Origin: Humibacillus xanthopallidus
GTDB taxonomy: Bacteria > Actinomycetota > Actinomycetes > Actinomycetales > Dermatophilaceae
Reading direction: 5' to 3'
Assembly: GCF_006716675.1 (NCBI RefSeq)
Contig: NZ_VFPM01000003.1
Coordinates: 868,001-932,000 of the forward strand
Length of the DNA: 64,000 bases
In this document: one piece after another, positions 1 through 8,468 of the stretch
How positions within the stretch are numbered: the stretch's first letter is position 1
Layout: every line of letters begins with the position of its first letter
Program-made: the position numbers and the translations under genes
Notes under the pieces: generated by a model
Seen by the model: only the letters and a program-made list of their open reading frames with translations
The model's database searches: none
What the model was told of the DNA's origin: nothing

Positions 1-714
1 ACCGACCGCGGTGACGCGTCGGCCATGCACCTGCAGCGAGGCCTGCAGGCGGCCGTGCGGGCCGGGCACGACACCGACACGGTCGCGGCCATCGCCGGCT
101 CGCTGCTCGGGGCCCGTTACGGCGCGTCGGCGGTGCCCACGCAGTGGCGCCGCATGGTCCACGGCTGGCCAGGCCTTCGCGCGCACGACCTCGTCGAGCT
201 CGCCGTCTCGACCTCCCTCGGGGGCCGCCGGCACGGACAGTGGCCGTCAGTGCCCTCGATGAGCGATCCCGGGATCCCGATGCTCGGTCTGGCCCACCCG
301 ATCGACCCCGACATCGTGCTCGGCACCATGTCGGACCTGTCGCGCGTGCGAGAGCTCGGTGTGCACGCGGTGGTCTCCCTCTGCCCGCTCGGCCTGCACG
401 ACATCCCGGCCGATGGCATGAGCGCGCGCGACCACATCGAGTTCTGGATCAACGACGACGACGAGGAGGAGTCGAACCCCCACCTCGACTTCGTGCTCGA
501 CGACGTGTCGTCGGCGCTGCGCCAGTTCCGCGCCGAGGGCAAGCGGGTGCTCGTCCACTGCCGCCAGGGCGGTCAGCGCACTCCCGCCGTGGCGCTGCGG
601 TATGCCGTCGACCTGGGCGTCGCTCCCGAGCTGGCCGAGCGCTCCATCCGTCAGGCGATGCCCCACATCCGCGGGGAGGGCCGGCTCTGGCACGTCGCCG
701 CCCACGGCGCCTGA
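1..714 (+). CDS. ADP-ribosylglycohydrolase C-terminus fused to a dual-specificity-type phosphatase (5' partial)
   Basis: The frame is open from base 1, so the start lies outside the window. Codons near the left edge give the segment HDTDTVAAIAG, the metal-binding GxDTDT-type motif of the ADP-ribosylglycohydrolase family, which removes ADP-ribose from proteins or small molecules. After a junction near base 260 the protein continues into a phosphatase-like domain with the signature HCRQGGQRT (bases about 557-585), matching the HCx5R(S/T) loop of cysteine-dependent protein phosphatases. The two activities appear joined in one chain, suggesting coupled removal of ADP-ribose and phosphate marks. 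That functional link is inference. A hairpin 35 bases past the stop probably ends the transcript. The family assignment is good. The substrate is unknown. Confidence 0.8.
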   Translation, partial: TDRGDASAMHLQRGLQAAVRAGHDTDTVAAIAGSLLGARYGASAVPTQWRRMVHGWPGLRAHDLVELAVSTSLGGRRHGQWPSVPSMSDPGIPMLGLAHPIDPDIVLGTMSDLSRVRELGVHAVVSLCPLGLHDIPADGMSARDHIEFWINDDDEEESNPHLDFVLDDVSSALRQFRAEGKRVLVHCRQGGQRTPAVALRYAVDLGVAPELAERSIRQAMPHIRGEGRLWHVAAHGA

Positions 715-748
715 CCGTCCCCGACCCGCGCACCACTCTCTCTGATTC

Positions 749-788
749 GAGGTGATTCCGGGCCCCACCCCGGTCTCGGTATCACCTC
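749..788 (+). terminator. Putative terminator after the phosphatase fusion
   Basis: The arms GAGGTGAT (749-756) and ATCACCTC (781-788) are perfect inverted repeats enclosing a GC-rich inner stem of the CCGGG/CCCGG type. There is no T tract, as is common for actinobacterial terminators. Confidence 0.5.
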
Positions 789-839
789 CAACCGGGCGGG
801 TGGGGCGGGTCGGTCGGGCGACGGACTAGCGTGCCCTCC

Positions 840-1310
840 ATGAGTGAGACCGAGACGAGTCAGGTCGACCACCGTCGGCTGGGTGTCGACCTCTACAACG
901 CGACGTGGGCCCTGCTCGACCGCGACGATCGAACGCCCGAGGAGGACGACGCGATGATCGCCGCCGCCCACGCCTCGATGCACCACTGGAGCCAGGCTGC
1001 GGACGTGCAGCCGGAGAACCTCGGCCGCGGGCACTGGCTCTGCTCACGGGTCCATGCCGTGATGGCCCAGCCCGACGCGGCGGCCTACCACGCTGACCGC
1101 TACGTCACCATCGCCGAGTCGCACCCCCTTGCGGACTGGGACCTCGCCGCGGCCTACGAGGCGTCGGCTCGAGCGTGCGCGGTGGCGGGCGACTGGGACG
1201 CCGCCGAGGACTTCGTCGCCCGTGCTCGCGCCGCGTGCGGGTCCATCGCCGCGGATGAGGACCGCGAGGTCATCGAGAAGGATCTCGAGACGGTGCCGCA
1301 CCGCCCCTAG
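840..1310 (+). CDS. Hypothetical helical (TPR-like) protein
   Basis: This is an acidic 156-residue protein with helix-forming, Ala-rich repeats (WDLAAAYEASARACAVAGDWDAAEDFVARA), resembling tetratricopeptide arrays. The start at ATG 840 is chosen because TAGCGT at 827-832 lies 7 nt upstream and there is no Shine-Dalgarno, so the mRNA is probably leaderless. An in-frame GTG at 831 is the alternative. The gene converges on the nuclease-helicase gene and their stop codons overlap by 3-4 bases. I do not recognise the family with certainty. No catalytic motif is visible. Confidence 0.7.
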   Translation: MSETETSQVDHRRLGVDLYNATWALLDRDDRTPEEDDAMIAAAHASMHHWSQAADVQPENLGRGHWLCSRVHAVMAQPDAAAYHADRYVTIAESHPLADWDLAAAYEASARACAVAGDWDAAEDFVARARAACGSIAADEDREVIEKDLETVPHRP

Positions 1311-4300
1311 ACCGTCTGGACCGTCTTCGCCTCGTCGACGTAGCGGCACAGTGCGTTGACCGCGCGGAGGTCGTCGGGCGTGTGCACCTCGGCGTCGAGC
1401 AGCAGTGGGCTGCCGACGATGACGGCGAGCGCCTTCGCCCGTGAGACGGCGACGTTGAGGCGGTGGAGGTCGTAGAGGAAGCCGACGCCCCGTGGCGCGA
1501 GAGCCGCGCTCGTGCTGCCCATCGTGTAGATGACGACCGCTCCCTGCTGGCCCTGGAACTTGTCGACGGTGCCGACCCGCGCACCGATTGGAAGGGCCTC
1601 GCGCAGCGCAGCTACGTGCGCGTTGTAGGGGGCGACGACGAGGATGTCTGCGAGCGTCATCGGGGCCGTGGCTCCAGACGCATCGGTCCACTGCCCCTGC
1701 AGCATGTCGACGACGAGGTCGCGGACGACCTCGGCCTCCTCGGTGCTCGACTGGTCGCAGAGCACGGTGTGCTCGACCGGGACCCAGCGCAACCCGTCGC
1801 CCGACAGCGACCCCGGAGCATCGATCGACAGGTGCTCGCGACCGGCTGCCGACTCGAGGCGGCCCTCGTAGGCGAGCTCCGAGACGAAGACGGTGAGGCT
1901 CGGGTGCATGCGGTAGGTGGAGTCGAGGAAGACACCACGGTCGGCGGGGATGACGTCGTGGACGACCTCGTGCCCGTTCTCTACCGTGACGCGCAGGTGG
2001 TCGAGGGCCGAGACGCCGGAGCCGTAGGGGTGGACTGCCTTGGTGGGCTGCGTCAGCTGCTGCGGATCGCCCAGCAGGACAAGGGATCTCGCGGCCGGTG
2101 CCACGGCGACGGCGTTAGCGAGCGAGAACTGCCCCGCCTCGTCGATGACGAGGACGTCGACGGAGTCGACCATGTCCTCACGCGACCAGAGCCAGGCCGT
2201 GCCTCCCACGAGCGTGGCTGCCCCGGAGGCGAGCGCTTCTGCGACAGCGGCGTTGTCGCTCGTGTGGCGGATGAGGGCGTTGGGGTCGTCCGGCTCGTCG
2301 CCGCCGTCCTCGACGTTGGTGCCGTCCTTGTGCCAGGCCGGCCGGGCCACCTCGTCGAGCAGGTTGAGCACGACGGCGTGCGACTGGGCGGTCACCCCGA
2401 CGCGCAGGCCCTCGTCGAGCAGCTCGCGGATCAGTGCCGACCCGGCGAACGTCTTGCCGGTGCCCGGAGGCCCCTGGACGGCGAGCACCTCTCCGTCGAG
2501 GTGGCGCCCCACCCTCACCACGACGTCCTTCGGCGTCTCACCGGGGCGGGCCCGGAGCTCCGCCGCCGACGGGACGACCCGGTCGACGAGCCGCGTCGCC
2601 ATGGAGCTGCCGCCGGAGAGACCAAGCTGCCCGGTGCGCGCGATGCTCTCGCGCAGGACCTGGTCCATGATCGGGCCCGGCTTGCCGAGGCCGCGGGGCA
2701 TGGGCGGCTCCTTGGCTGCGCCCATCGAGACGGTGATCCAGCCGGCCTCCGCGTCGACGTCGAGGGCCTTGCCGACGGTCTCGTGCGTGTCGACGTCGGA
2801 GATGTACTGGCCGAGCGACGGTCGGCAGTCCTGGGGAGGGAAGGTGTACCGCCAGACGTTGGAGCGCTTCACCTTCTCGACGAGCTCCACGCCCGTGAGG
2901 CCACCGATGGCGATCGGGTCCTCGACGAGCTCACCGGTCTCGAGCTCCCGGTAGCGGAAGTAGTCCCACCACTCGGGTCGCTTCTCGCGCCGGTGCCAAC
3001 CGACGAGACCGGCGAGCAGCTCGTGGCCGCTGTCGACGAGCCGCTCGGCGAGCTCGATCTCGGCTCGCTCCGCCTCGCCGATCTCCTTGGGCTCCTGCGG
3101 TGTCGGCCGTGACAGCACGTGGCCGGCGGCCTCGAGATCGGCGCGACGGCTCTCGAGCCACTCGTGCAACGCAAGGGTCGAGCGGACGTCCTCCTCGTTG
3201 TAGCGACGGATGTCGTCGAGGATCGACTGGTCGGGATCACCGTCGTCGCGGCCGGCGAGCCAGCGTTCGTACTCGACCACCGACGAGAGACCGTCGGCCA
3301 CGCCCTCGCCGTCGCTCGATCTCGCGTGGCCCCAGTAGAACTCCTCGAGCTTCTTGATCGAGTAGGAGCCCTTGCTGATGCGCACGCCCTGGCGCACGAC
3401 GGCGTAGAGGTCGATGAACACCTCGTGGCGCAGGAGCTGGTCGAGCTCCGCCTCTCGCGTGGCGTGCTGCCCGACGAGGCGCTTGAGCGCCGTCGTCTCG
3501 TAGGGCGCGTAGTGGTAGACGTGCATGCCGGGGAAGCGGGTCCAGCGCTCGGTGAGCCAGTCGAGAAGTTCTGTCGTCAGGCGCCCCTCCTGCGCGAAGT
3601 CGTGGGCCCAGAACTCGACGAACTCGCCCTGCCGGGTCCAGATGCCGGCGAGGTACTCGCGGCCAGCACCACCCTCGGCCCACGGGTCGCCCTCGAAGTC
3701 GAGGTAGACGTCGCCCTCGTGCGGCTCGGGCAGCAGGGCCAGTCCTCGTGGAACGCGTCGCTCCGTCCCATCGTGCTGATGGATGATCGAGAACGGCTCC
3801 AGCAGCTCGAACCGGGGAGCACCGGTCTCGCGCTCGGCGAGCTGGAGTCGGGCCTGCTGGAGCAGCCGGCGGCGCGTGGCCACCGACAGCGCGCCGGCGA
3901 GCTGGTCGTCATCGGACTCAGCCAGCGCGCGCAGGGTCGGGATACCGAGGTCGATGAGCGCCGCCCGGTGGTCCGGTCGCATGCCGGCCACCTGGATGAG
4001 GTCGTCACGGTCGAGCCACTCCTGCGCGCAGCGCTCCTTCCATCGGCACTGGCCACAGTGCTGGACCCGCGCCGACTCCGTCGCGCGCGGACTCGCGATC
4101 GCGTCGAGCAGATCGGCCCGACGCCGCCTCGCGTAGGGCGCGACGTCGACGAGTCGCCACGGGTGCTGCTCCTGGTCTCCCGTGACGACGGTCAGCCACT
4201 GCGGCGGCACGCCTTGGAGCGTCTCGAGGCGGGCGGCATACGTGGCCATCTGGAGAAGGGCGGGGACCTTGAGGCGGCGCGCGAGCTTGGTGTCGGCGAT

Positions 4301-4705
4301 GTCGTAGCGCCAGGGGCCGAAGAGGCTGCGCTCGCCCGCGGGGAGGTCGACGCGCAGGAGGAAGTCGGCGAGCCCGACCCAGTGACCGTCGTAGAAGGTC
4401 GCTTGGTAGACCACGTCGACGCCGCGGCGCATCGCGTCAACCGTCGCAGCCTCGGCAGCGCCACCCTTGAGCCCGAGCGCCGCGATGTCCTCGACGTGAC
4501 GGCCCTCGGAGCGCAGCCGAACGAGGTAGTCGCGCTCGTGCGCCAGCCCCTTGGTGAAGACGAGGTTGAGCGAGTCGTCGACGCCCGTGGCCCGGGCGTG
4601 CCCGGCGTCGAGGGCCTCGAGGTCGAGCGTCGTGATGTGCGCGCAGGCCACGTGCTTGGTCAGGTCGGTCGGACTGAGCACGAGGTGGCCGTCGATGCGC
4701 TGCAT
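1307..4705 (-). CDS. TM0106-type RecB-like nuclease fused to a UPF1/DNA2-type helicase
   Basis: About 1132 residues with at least three modules. The N-terminal part looks like a Cas4/RecB nuclease: a DxK-type motif (ADTK, about residue 135) followed by QMATYA, and a cluster HCGQCRWKERC near residue 215 with an early Cys (HVAC), suggesting a 4Fe-4S site. A RNase H-like/DEDD module begins at YLDFEGDPW (about 331). The C-terminal half is a superfamily 1 helicase: Walker A GPPGTGKT (about 744), DEAGQ Walker B (about 852), and terminal motifs DKFQGQQG and VAVSRAK. ATG 4705 is preferred over an upstream GTG at 4747, because it starts the conserved region and leaves room for the divergent gene's promoter. 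It probably processes DNA or R-loops in repair. The exact role is unknown. Confidence 0.88.
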   Translation of the reverse strand: MQRIDGHLVLSPTDLTKHVACAHITTLDLEALDAGHARATGVDDSLNLVFTKGLAHERDYLVRLRSEGRHVEDIAALGLKGGAAEAATVDAMRRGVDVVYQATFYDGHWVGLADFLLRVDLPAGERSLFGPWRYDIADTKLARRLKVPALLQMATYAARLETLQGVPPQWLTVVTGDQEQHPWRLVDVAPYARRRRADLLDAIASPRATESARVQHCGQCRWKERCAQEWLDRDDLIQVAGMRPDHRAALIDLGIPTLRALAESDDDQLAGALSVATRRRLLQQARLQLAERETGAPRFELLEPFSIIHQHDGTERRVPRGLALLPEPHEGDVYLDFEGDPWAEGGAGREYLAGIWTRQGEFVEFWAHDFAQEGRLTTELLDWLTERWTRFPGMHVYHYAPYETTALKRLVGQHATREAELDQLLRHEVFIDLYAVVRQGVRISKGSYSIKKLEEFYWGHARSSDGEGVADGLSSVVEYERWLAGRDDGDPDQSILDDIRRYNEEDVRSTLALHEWLESRRADLEAAGHVLSRPTPQEPKEIGEAERAEIELAERLVDSGHELLAGLVGWHRREKRPEWWDYFRYRELETGELVEDPIAIGGLTGVELVEKVKRSNVWRYTFPPQDCRPSLGQYISDVDTHETVGKALDVDAEAGWITVSMGAAKEPPMPRGLGKPGPIMDQVLRESIARTGQLGLSGGSSMATRLVDRVVPSAAELRARPGETPKDVVVRVGRHLDGEVLAVQGPPGTGKTFAGSALIRELLDEGLRVGVTAQSHAVVLNLLDEVARPAWHKDGTNVEDGGDEPDDPNALIRHTSDNAAVAEALASGAATLVGGTAWLWSREDMVDSVDVLVIDEAGQFSLANAVAVAPAARSLVLLGDPQQLTQPTKAVHPYGSGVSALDHLRVTVENGHEVVHDVIPADRGVFLDSTYRMHPSLTVFVSELAYEGRLESAAGREHLSIDAPGSLSGDGLRWVPVEHTVLCDQSSTEEAEVVRDLVVDMLQGQWTDASGATAPMTLADILVVAPYNAHVAALREALPIGARVGTVDKFQGQQGAVVIYTMGSTSAALAPRGVGFLYDLHRLNVAVSRAKALAVIVGSPLLLDAEVHTPDDLRAVNALCRYVDEAKTVQTV

Positions 4706-4778
4706 GCCAGCGAGTATGCCGTCCGGCTCCGACAGTGACCGCGGCACGACCGCGGCACGACCGCGCTACCGTCGGGCC

Positions 4779-5459
4779 ATGCCCCTCGCGACGTACAAGG
4801 ACCTGTGCATCGACGCCTCCGACGCCCACGCGCTCGCCGGCTTCTGGTCGGGGGTGCTCGGGCTCGACGCCCACCTGCACGACGACGGCGACGCCAGCTT
4901 GCGTCGCGGGGGCGACGTGCTCGTGTGGATCAACGAGGTGAGCGAGCCCAAGACCGTCAAGAACCGCCTCCACCTCGATGTGCGCGCCGAGTCGCTCGAT
5001 GCGGCCTTGGCGGCGGGAGCGCACGTGGTCGACGAGCAGCCCCGCTGGACCGTGCTGGGAGACCCCGACGGCCAGGAGTTCTGCGTCTTCGTGCGCGATG
5101 CCCCTGTCGACGACCCCTTCTACGAGCTCGTGTGGGACGTCACGGGCGATGTCGCGGAAGCCCACCGCGTCGCGCAGTGGTGGGCGGCGGTCCTCGGCGG
5201 GAGAGTCGTGCGTGAGGAGGGATGGAGCAGCGTCGAGGACATCGACGGCGCGCCCTTCGAGTCGATCGTCTTCCAGCCGGTGCCCGAGGACAAGACAGCC
5301 AAGAACCGCATCCACATCGACGTCGTCACCGACGACCTCGGCGCGCTCGTGTCAGAGGGCGCGATGCCGTTGCGCGAGAAGGGCGACGACGGCATCGGCT
5401 GGACCGTGATGGTCGACCCTGCCGGCAACGAGTTCTGCGCCTTCACCCCCGAGAGCTGA
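4779..5459 (+). CDS. Two-domain VOC (glyoxalase/bleomycin-resistance fold) protein
   Basis: 226 residues made of two vicinal-oxygen-chelate modules, each ending in a conserved WTVLGDPDGQEFCVF- or WTVMVDPAGNEFCAF-like strand and each with a central KNRxHxDV segment (KNRLHLDV, KNRIHIDV). VOC proteins bind metal or small hydrophobic ligands. The specific activity cannot be read from sequence. ATG 4779 is preceded by TACCGT (4767-4772) with a 6-nt gap, so the transcript is probably leaderless. It is divergent from the nuclease-helicase gene and followed by a strong hairpin. Confidence 0.85.
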   Translation: MPLATYKDLCIDASDAHALAGFWSGVLGLDAHLHDDGDASLRRGGDVLVWINEVSEPKTVKNRLHLDVRAESLDAALAAGAHVVDEQPRWTVLGDPDGQEFCVFVRDAPVDDPFYELVWDVTGDVAEAHRVAQWWAAVLGGRVVREEGWSSVEDIDGAPFESIVFQPVPEDKTAKNRIHIDVVTDDLGALVSEGAMPLREKGDDGIGWTVMVDPAGNEFCAFTPES

Positions 5460-5485
5460 CGAGGACTCGCTCCTGGCATGCAGGG

Positions 5486-5514
5486 AGCGAGGCGGTCCAG
5501 AGGACCGCCTCGCT
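5486..5514. terminator. Bidirectional terminator hairpin
   Basis: A perfect 13-bp inverted repeat with a 3-nt AGA loop sits between the convergent VOC gene (stop 5459) and the DoxX-like gene (stop 5574), and can serve both strands. Confidence 0.75.
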
Positions 5515-5573
5515 TGCGGGGTGCTCTTCCCCGCGAGGCGACCGGGTCAGGGACGGCCCGGCCACCGGCCCGC

Positions 5574-6152
5574 TCACCTCAGGAAGCCGTTACCGACATG
5601 GCGGCCCCACCACTTGCCGAGACCCCAGGTGTCTCCGGCGAGGGTCGTGGCCACGACGGCGATGCCGAGGGCCTCGATCCAGTGGCTGTCGGTGAGCGGG
5701 TTGGTCATGCCCTCGGCGCCGAGGGGGAACTCGGCCAGGTACATCAGGGCCAGCAGCAGGCCGCCGGTCCAGGCGGCGATCTTCAGGCCGGCGCCGGCGA
5801 GCAGGGCCACGCCGATGCCGAGGAGGCCGGCCATGAAGAGCCAGTCGGCCCAGGTGCCGGCGATGTTGTTGAAGAAGGAGCCGAAGGGGCCTTCGGCGTT
5901 CTTCATGAAGCCCTGGGCGGGGGTGCCGCCGTTGATCCAGGCGCGGGCGGACGGGGTGGCGTAGCCGAGGCCGAACATCTTGTCGATGAAGGCCCAGAAG
6001 AAGGTGAAGCCCAGCACGATGCGCAGGCCGGCGAGGAACTTGCGGGCGATGCTCGAGCGGACGACCTCCTCCTGGAAGGTGACGACGCCCTTGGCGGGGT
6101 CGTGCAGGTCGGCGCTGGCGGTGGTGCCTGGGCGGTTGTCGTGGGTGGTCAT
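5574..6152 (-). CDS. DoxX/DoxD-like integral membrane protein, copy 1
   Basis: 192 residues with four predicted membrane segments: VLGFTFFWAFIDKMFG, the WLFMAGLLGIGVALLAG helix, AAWTGGLLLALMYLAEF and the helix around ALGIAVVATTLAG. The pattern matches DoxX/thiosulfate-quinone-oxidoreductase DoxD-like proteins, which act in the cytoplasmic membrane and may take part in redox or sulfur metabolism. The start at 6152 follows GGAG with a 9-nt spacer. A closely similar paralogue lies immediately upstream at 6375-6941, and the leader sequences are copied as well. Whether it oxidises thiosulfate is not established. Confidence 0.8.
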   Translation of the reverse strand: MTTHDNRPGTTASADLHDPAKGVVTFQEEVVRSSIARKFLAGLRIVLGFTFFWAFIDKMFGLGYATPSARAWINGGTPAQGFMKNAEGPFGSFFNNIAGTWADWLFMAGLLGIGVALLAGAGLKIAAWTGGLLLALMYLAEFPLGAEGMTNPLTDSHWIEALGIAVVATTLAGDTWGLGKWWGRHVGNGFLR

Positions 6153-6199
6153 GGTGATCAACTCCAGAACTCGGGTGGTTCCGGCAGCTACTCTGTCGG

Positions 6200-6216
6200 T
6201 ACTACACAGCGTAGTA
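6200..6216 (-). promoter_or_regulatory. Promoter -10 with overlapping operator-like inverted repeat
   Basis: TACTAC (6200-6205) and GTAGTA (6211-6216) form a perfect inverted repeat. On the minus strand the -10 hexamer TACGCT (6208-6213) sits inside it, 55 nt before the ATG of DoxX copy 1. Copy 2 has TACATT (6996-7001) at the equivalent place but lacks the repeat, so the two copies may be regulated differently. Confidence 0.45.
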
Positions 6217-6310
6217 GTGGGTGGGTGAGGGGCGCGACCCGTCCGGGTGTGATCTGGCAGTCATTCACCCGGCCACGCGGCGCAGCTGGCTGCTGGCGGC
6301 GCCAACATGG

Positions 6311-6343
6311 CACATCCCCGGGCTGTCGGAGCCCGGGGATGTG
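6311..6343 (-). terminator. Terminator between the DoxX-like paralogues
   Basis: A perfect 14-bp inverted repeat with a 5-nt GTCGG loop lies just past the stop of the upstream copy (6375). This separates the two genes into independent transcripts, in line with each having its own leader and -10. Confidence 0.75.
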
Positions 6344-6374
6344 CGGTCTGTGTGATGTGCGGTGAGCTCGGACC

Positions 6375-6941
6375 TCAGCGCAGGATGCCGTTGCCGACGA
6401 TGCGGCCCCACCACCTGCCGAGACCCCAGGTGTCGCCGGAGTAGGTCGCGGCGCACACGGCGATGCCGAGCGCCTCGATCCAGTGGCTGTCGACGAGCGG
6501 GTTGGTCATGCCCTCCTGACCGAGCGGGAACTCGGCGAGGTACATCATGAGCAGCAGCAGCGCTCCCGTCCAGGCTGCGAGCTTGAGGCCCGCACCGGCG
6601 AGCAGCGCCACACCGATCCCGAGCAGCCCCAGCATGAAGAGCCAGTCGGCCCAAGGGCCGGCAATGCTCTTGAAGAGGCCGGCGAACGGACCCTCGGCGT
6701 TCTTCATGAAGCCCTGGGCGGGGGTGCCGCCGTTGACCCAGGCGCGCGCACTCGGCGTGGCGTAGCCGAGGCCGAAGAGCTTGTCGAGGAAGGGCCAGAA
6801 GAAGGTGAAGCCGAGGACGAGCCGGAGGCCCGCGAGGAGCCTGCGCGCCCACACGGAGCGGACGACGTCCTCCTGGTAGATGACACCGTCGGCAGCAGAG
6901 CTGCCGACGGGTTCGGCGACGTCTCGATGGGTCGTGCTCAT
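6375..6941 (-). CDS. DoxX/DoxD-like integral membrane protein, copy 2
   Basis: 188 residues, nearly co-linear with the protein at 5574-6152. They share LDKLFGLGYATPSARAW (IDKMFGLGYATPSARAW in copy 1), NGGTPAQGFMKNAEGPF and GDTWGLGKWWGR-type segments. The start at 6941 follows GGAG with an 8-nt spacer (ORFs extend to an in-frame codon at 7025, rejected because it passes through the leader). Four membrane helices are expected. The divergence is concentrated in the N-terminal 30 residues and scattered substitutions, as expected of an old tandem duplication. The function is probably membrane redox. The substrate is unknown. Confidence 0.8.
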   Translation of the reverse strand: MSTTHRDVAEPVGSSAADGVIYQEDVVRSVWARRLLAGLRLVLGFTFFWPFLDKLFGLGYATPSARAWVNGGTPAQGFMKNAEGPFAGLFKSIAGPWADWLFMLGLLGIGVALLAGAGLKLAAWTGALLLLMMYLAEFPLGQEGMTNPLVDSHWIEALGIAVCAATYSGDTWGLGRWWGRIVGNGILR

Positions 6942-6995
6942 GCGATCAACTCCAGAACTCGAAGGCGTTCCGGCAGATCCCTGTCGGTACTCACC

Positions 6996-7001
6996 AATGT
7001 A
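6996..7001 (-). promoter_or_regulatory. -10 element of DoxX-like copy 2
   Basis: On the minus strand TACATT lies 54 nt before ATG 6941, the same distance as TACGCT before copy 1. A possible -35 (GTGACA) lies 18 nt further upstream. Confidence 0.4.
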
Positions 7002-7079
7002 GAACCGGAGGTCACTCGCTGTCACGGATCAAACCCGTTGAGCCACGTAGGTATTCATGCGCCAGCAGGCGGCCGGCGT

Positions 7080-8342
7080 TCAGCGACGAGCCCGGACGAG
7101 GACGGGAACCTCGAATTCCGTTGGCGTGTCGGCGAGTTCACGCACGAGATCGGCCAGCCCGTCGAGCGAACGGCACACGGCGGCATACGACCCGTCGAGA
7201 CGGATCGGACGGCACAGGATGCGCGTGCCCGCGTTGCGGATGACGATCTCGGACTCCGGCGACCGGTCGCTGTTGCAGTGCACGAGCAGTCCGGTCGACT
7301 GGCCCATCGCCGTCGTGTAGGCGATGAGCTCGAGGTAGTCGCGGGACGCGAGGTATCCGTCGGCACCGACGGAGTACTTCGCGTCACCGACGAGCACGAC
7401 TTCGCTCCCCCGCCGCACGACGAGGTCGGGAGCCATCGTGACCGCGCGACCCTCGTCGAGCCACACGTCCTCGTCACCGTCGATGCGCAGGTCCGGGGCG
7501 AGACGCAGGTCGAGCTCCTGGACGATCCAGCGCCGGAAGAGGTCGTCCATGTCGACCATGAGGCTGTTGGCCTGCTGGTCACCGGCCTCGTGGCTGAGCG
7601 ACATCGCCTGCAGGACAAGCCTCGAGAGCCGCATCGCGTCCTCGTAGTGCTCGTTGAGACGCGTCACGGCGACCGGGGTCGTGTGCTTCGTGGCCGGGGT
7701 GTCGGAGACGCCCTCGAACCGGCCCATGACGCGAAGCGCCTCGCGGCGCACCTGGGGCGCGAGCTGCGGCCACGAGAGCATGGCCTGGAGGGTGCAGCGG
7801 AAGAGCTGGTTCTCGACGATGTCAGCCGTGAACTCGTCGTAGCGGCACTGGGGCTCGGCAGCCGCCCACGGACGGCGAGCGAACTCCTCGACGATGAGCC
7901 GGCCTCGGATCGTGCGCATCCGCTCGTCGCGGGCGACATAGCCGTGGACGAGCCCGCGCATCGTGGCGCTGTCGATGAGCCGGATCGCGAAGTAGGCCAC
8001 CCCGTCGATGAGCTCGTCGGTGTCGCTCCACGTGACGTGCTCGTGCTCGAAGGCCTCGGGGGACACGCCGGCACCGAGCATCGCGAAGAAGTTGGTGACC
8101 GAGACGCGCGGCATGACCCGCACCACGAGGCCGGGCACGGCAAGTGCGCCGACCCAGCTCGTCGCGCCGATCGTGACGACGTCGGGGTCGGCGGTGGCGT
8201 GGATGACGAGGCGCTCTCCCGCCGCCGCGACGAGCGCGGCACGGGTGTCACGAGGAAGACGCACGGGCCCCGAGCGGCCGTGCTCGGGGATGGCGGGAAG
8301 CTCGATGGTGGACGGGGGCGTGGTGCTCGTGGCAGGTGGCAT
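7080..8342 (-). CDS. McrC-like PD-(D/E)xK restriction component
   Basis: About 420 residues of the McrC/5-methylcytosine restriction family. A Pro/Thr-rich start is followed by the conserved N-terminal fold (VGALAVPGLVVRVMPRVSVTNFFAMLGAG) and a C-terminal nuclease core with APDLVV (Asp about residue 303) and VLVGDAKY (about 319-322), the D...D-A-K pattern of the PD-(D/E)xK active site. In known McrBC systems McrC is the nuclease activated by the McrB GTPase that recognises modified DNA. ATG 8342 is favoured, with TATGCT at 8379-8384 as its own -10. A TTG at 8402 would lengthen it. The McrB-like partner lies upstream on the same strand, but another gene separates them. Confidence 0.83.
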   Translation of the reverse strand: MPPATSTTPPSTIELPAIPEHGRSGPVRLPRDTRAALVAAAGERLVIHATADPDVVTIGATSWVGALAVPGLVVRVMPRVSVTNFFAMLGAGVSPEAFEHEHVTWSDTDELIDGVAYFAIRLIDSATMRGLVHGYVARDERMRTIRGRLIVEEFARRPWAAAEPQCRYDEFTADIVENQLFRCTLQAMLSWPQLAPQVRREALRVMGRFEGVSDTPATKHTTPVAVTRLNEHYEDAMRLSRLVLQAMSLSHEAGDQQANSLMVDMDDLFRRWIVQELDLRLAPDLRIDGDEDVWLDEGRAVTMAPDLVVRRGSEVVLVGDAKYSVGADGYLASRDYLELIAYTTAMGQSTGLLVHCNSDRSPESEIVIRNAGTRILCRPIRLDGSYAAVCRSLDGLADLVRELADTPTEFEVPVLVRARR

Positions 8343-8427
8343 CGACGGCGATCCGGCAGGGGTGGAGGGACGGGGTCGAGCATAGCCCGGCCCGGGGCGC
8401 AACCCCTGTCAACTAGAGTGGCGCGTG

Positions 8428-8441
8428 GCACCACCTGGTGC
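8428..8441. promoter_or_regulatory. Operator-like palindrome between mcrC-like and Tat-substrate genes
   Basis: GCACCA and TGGTGC flank a 2-nt spacer in the short divergent region, 28 bases before the plus-strand ATG. A dimeric regulator could bind here. No regulator gene is adjacent. Confidence 0.3.
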
Positions 8442-8468
8442 TGATGACTACTTCTCGGGGGCAACACC

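Noticed and set aside
1463..4738. Two long plus-strand frames opposite the nuclease-helicase gene
   Set aside because: They show no motifs and mirror the high-GC codon pattern of the real gene on the other strand.
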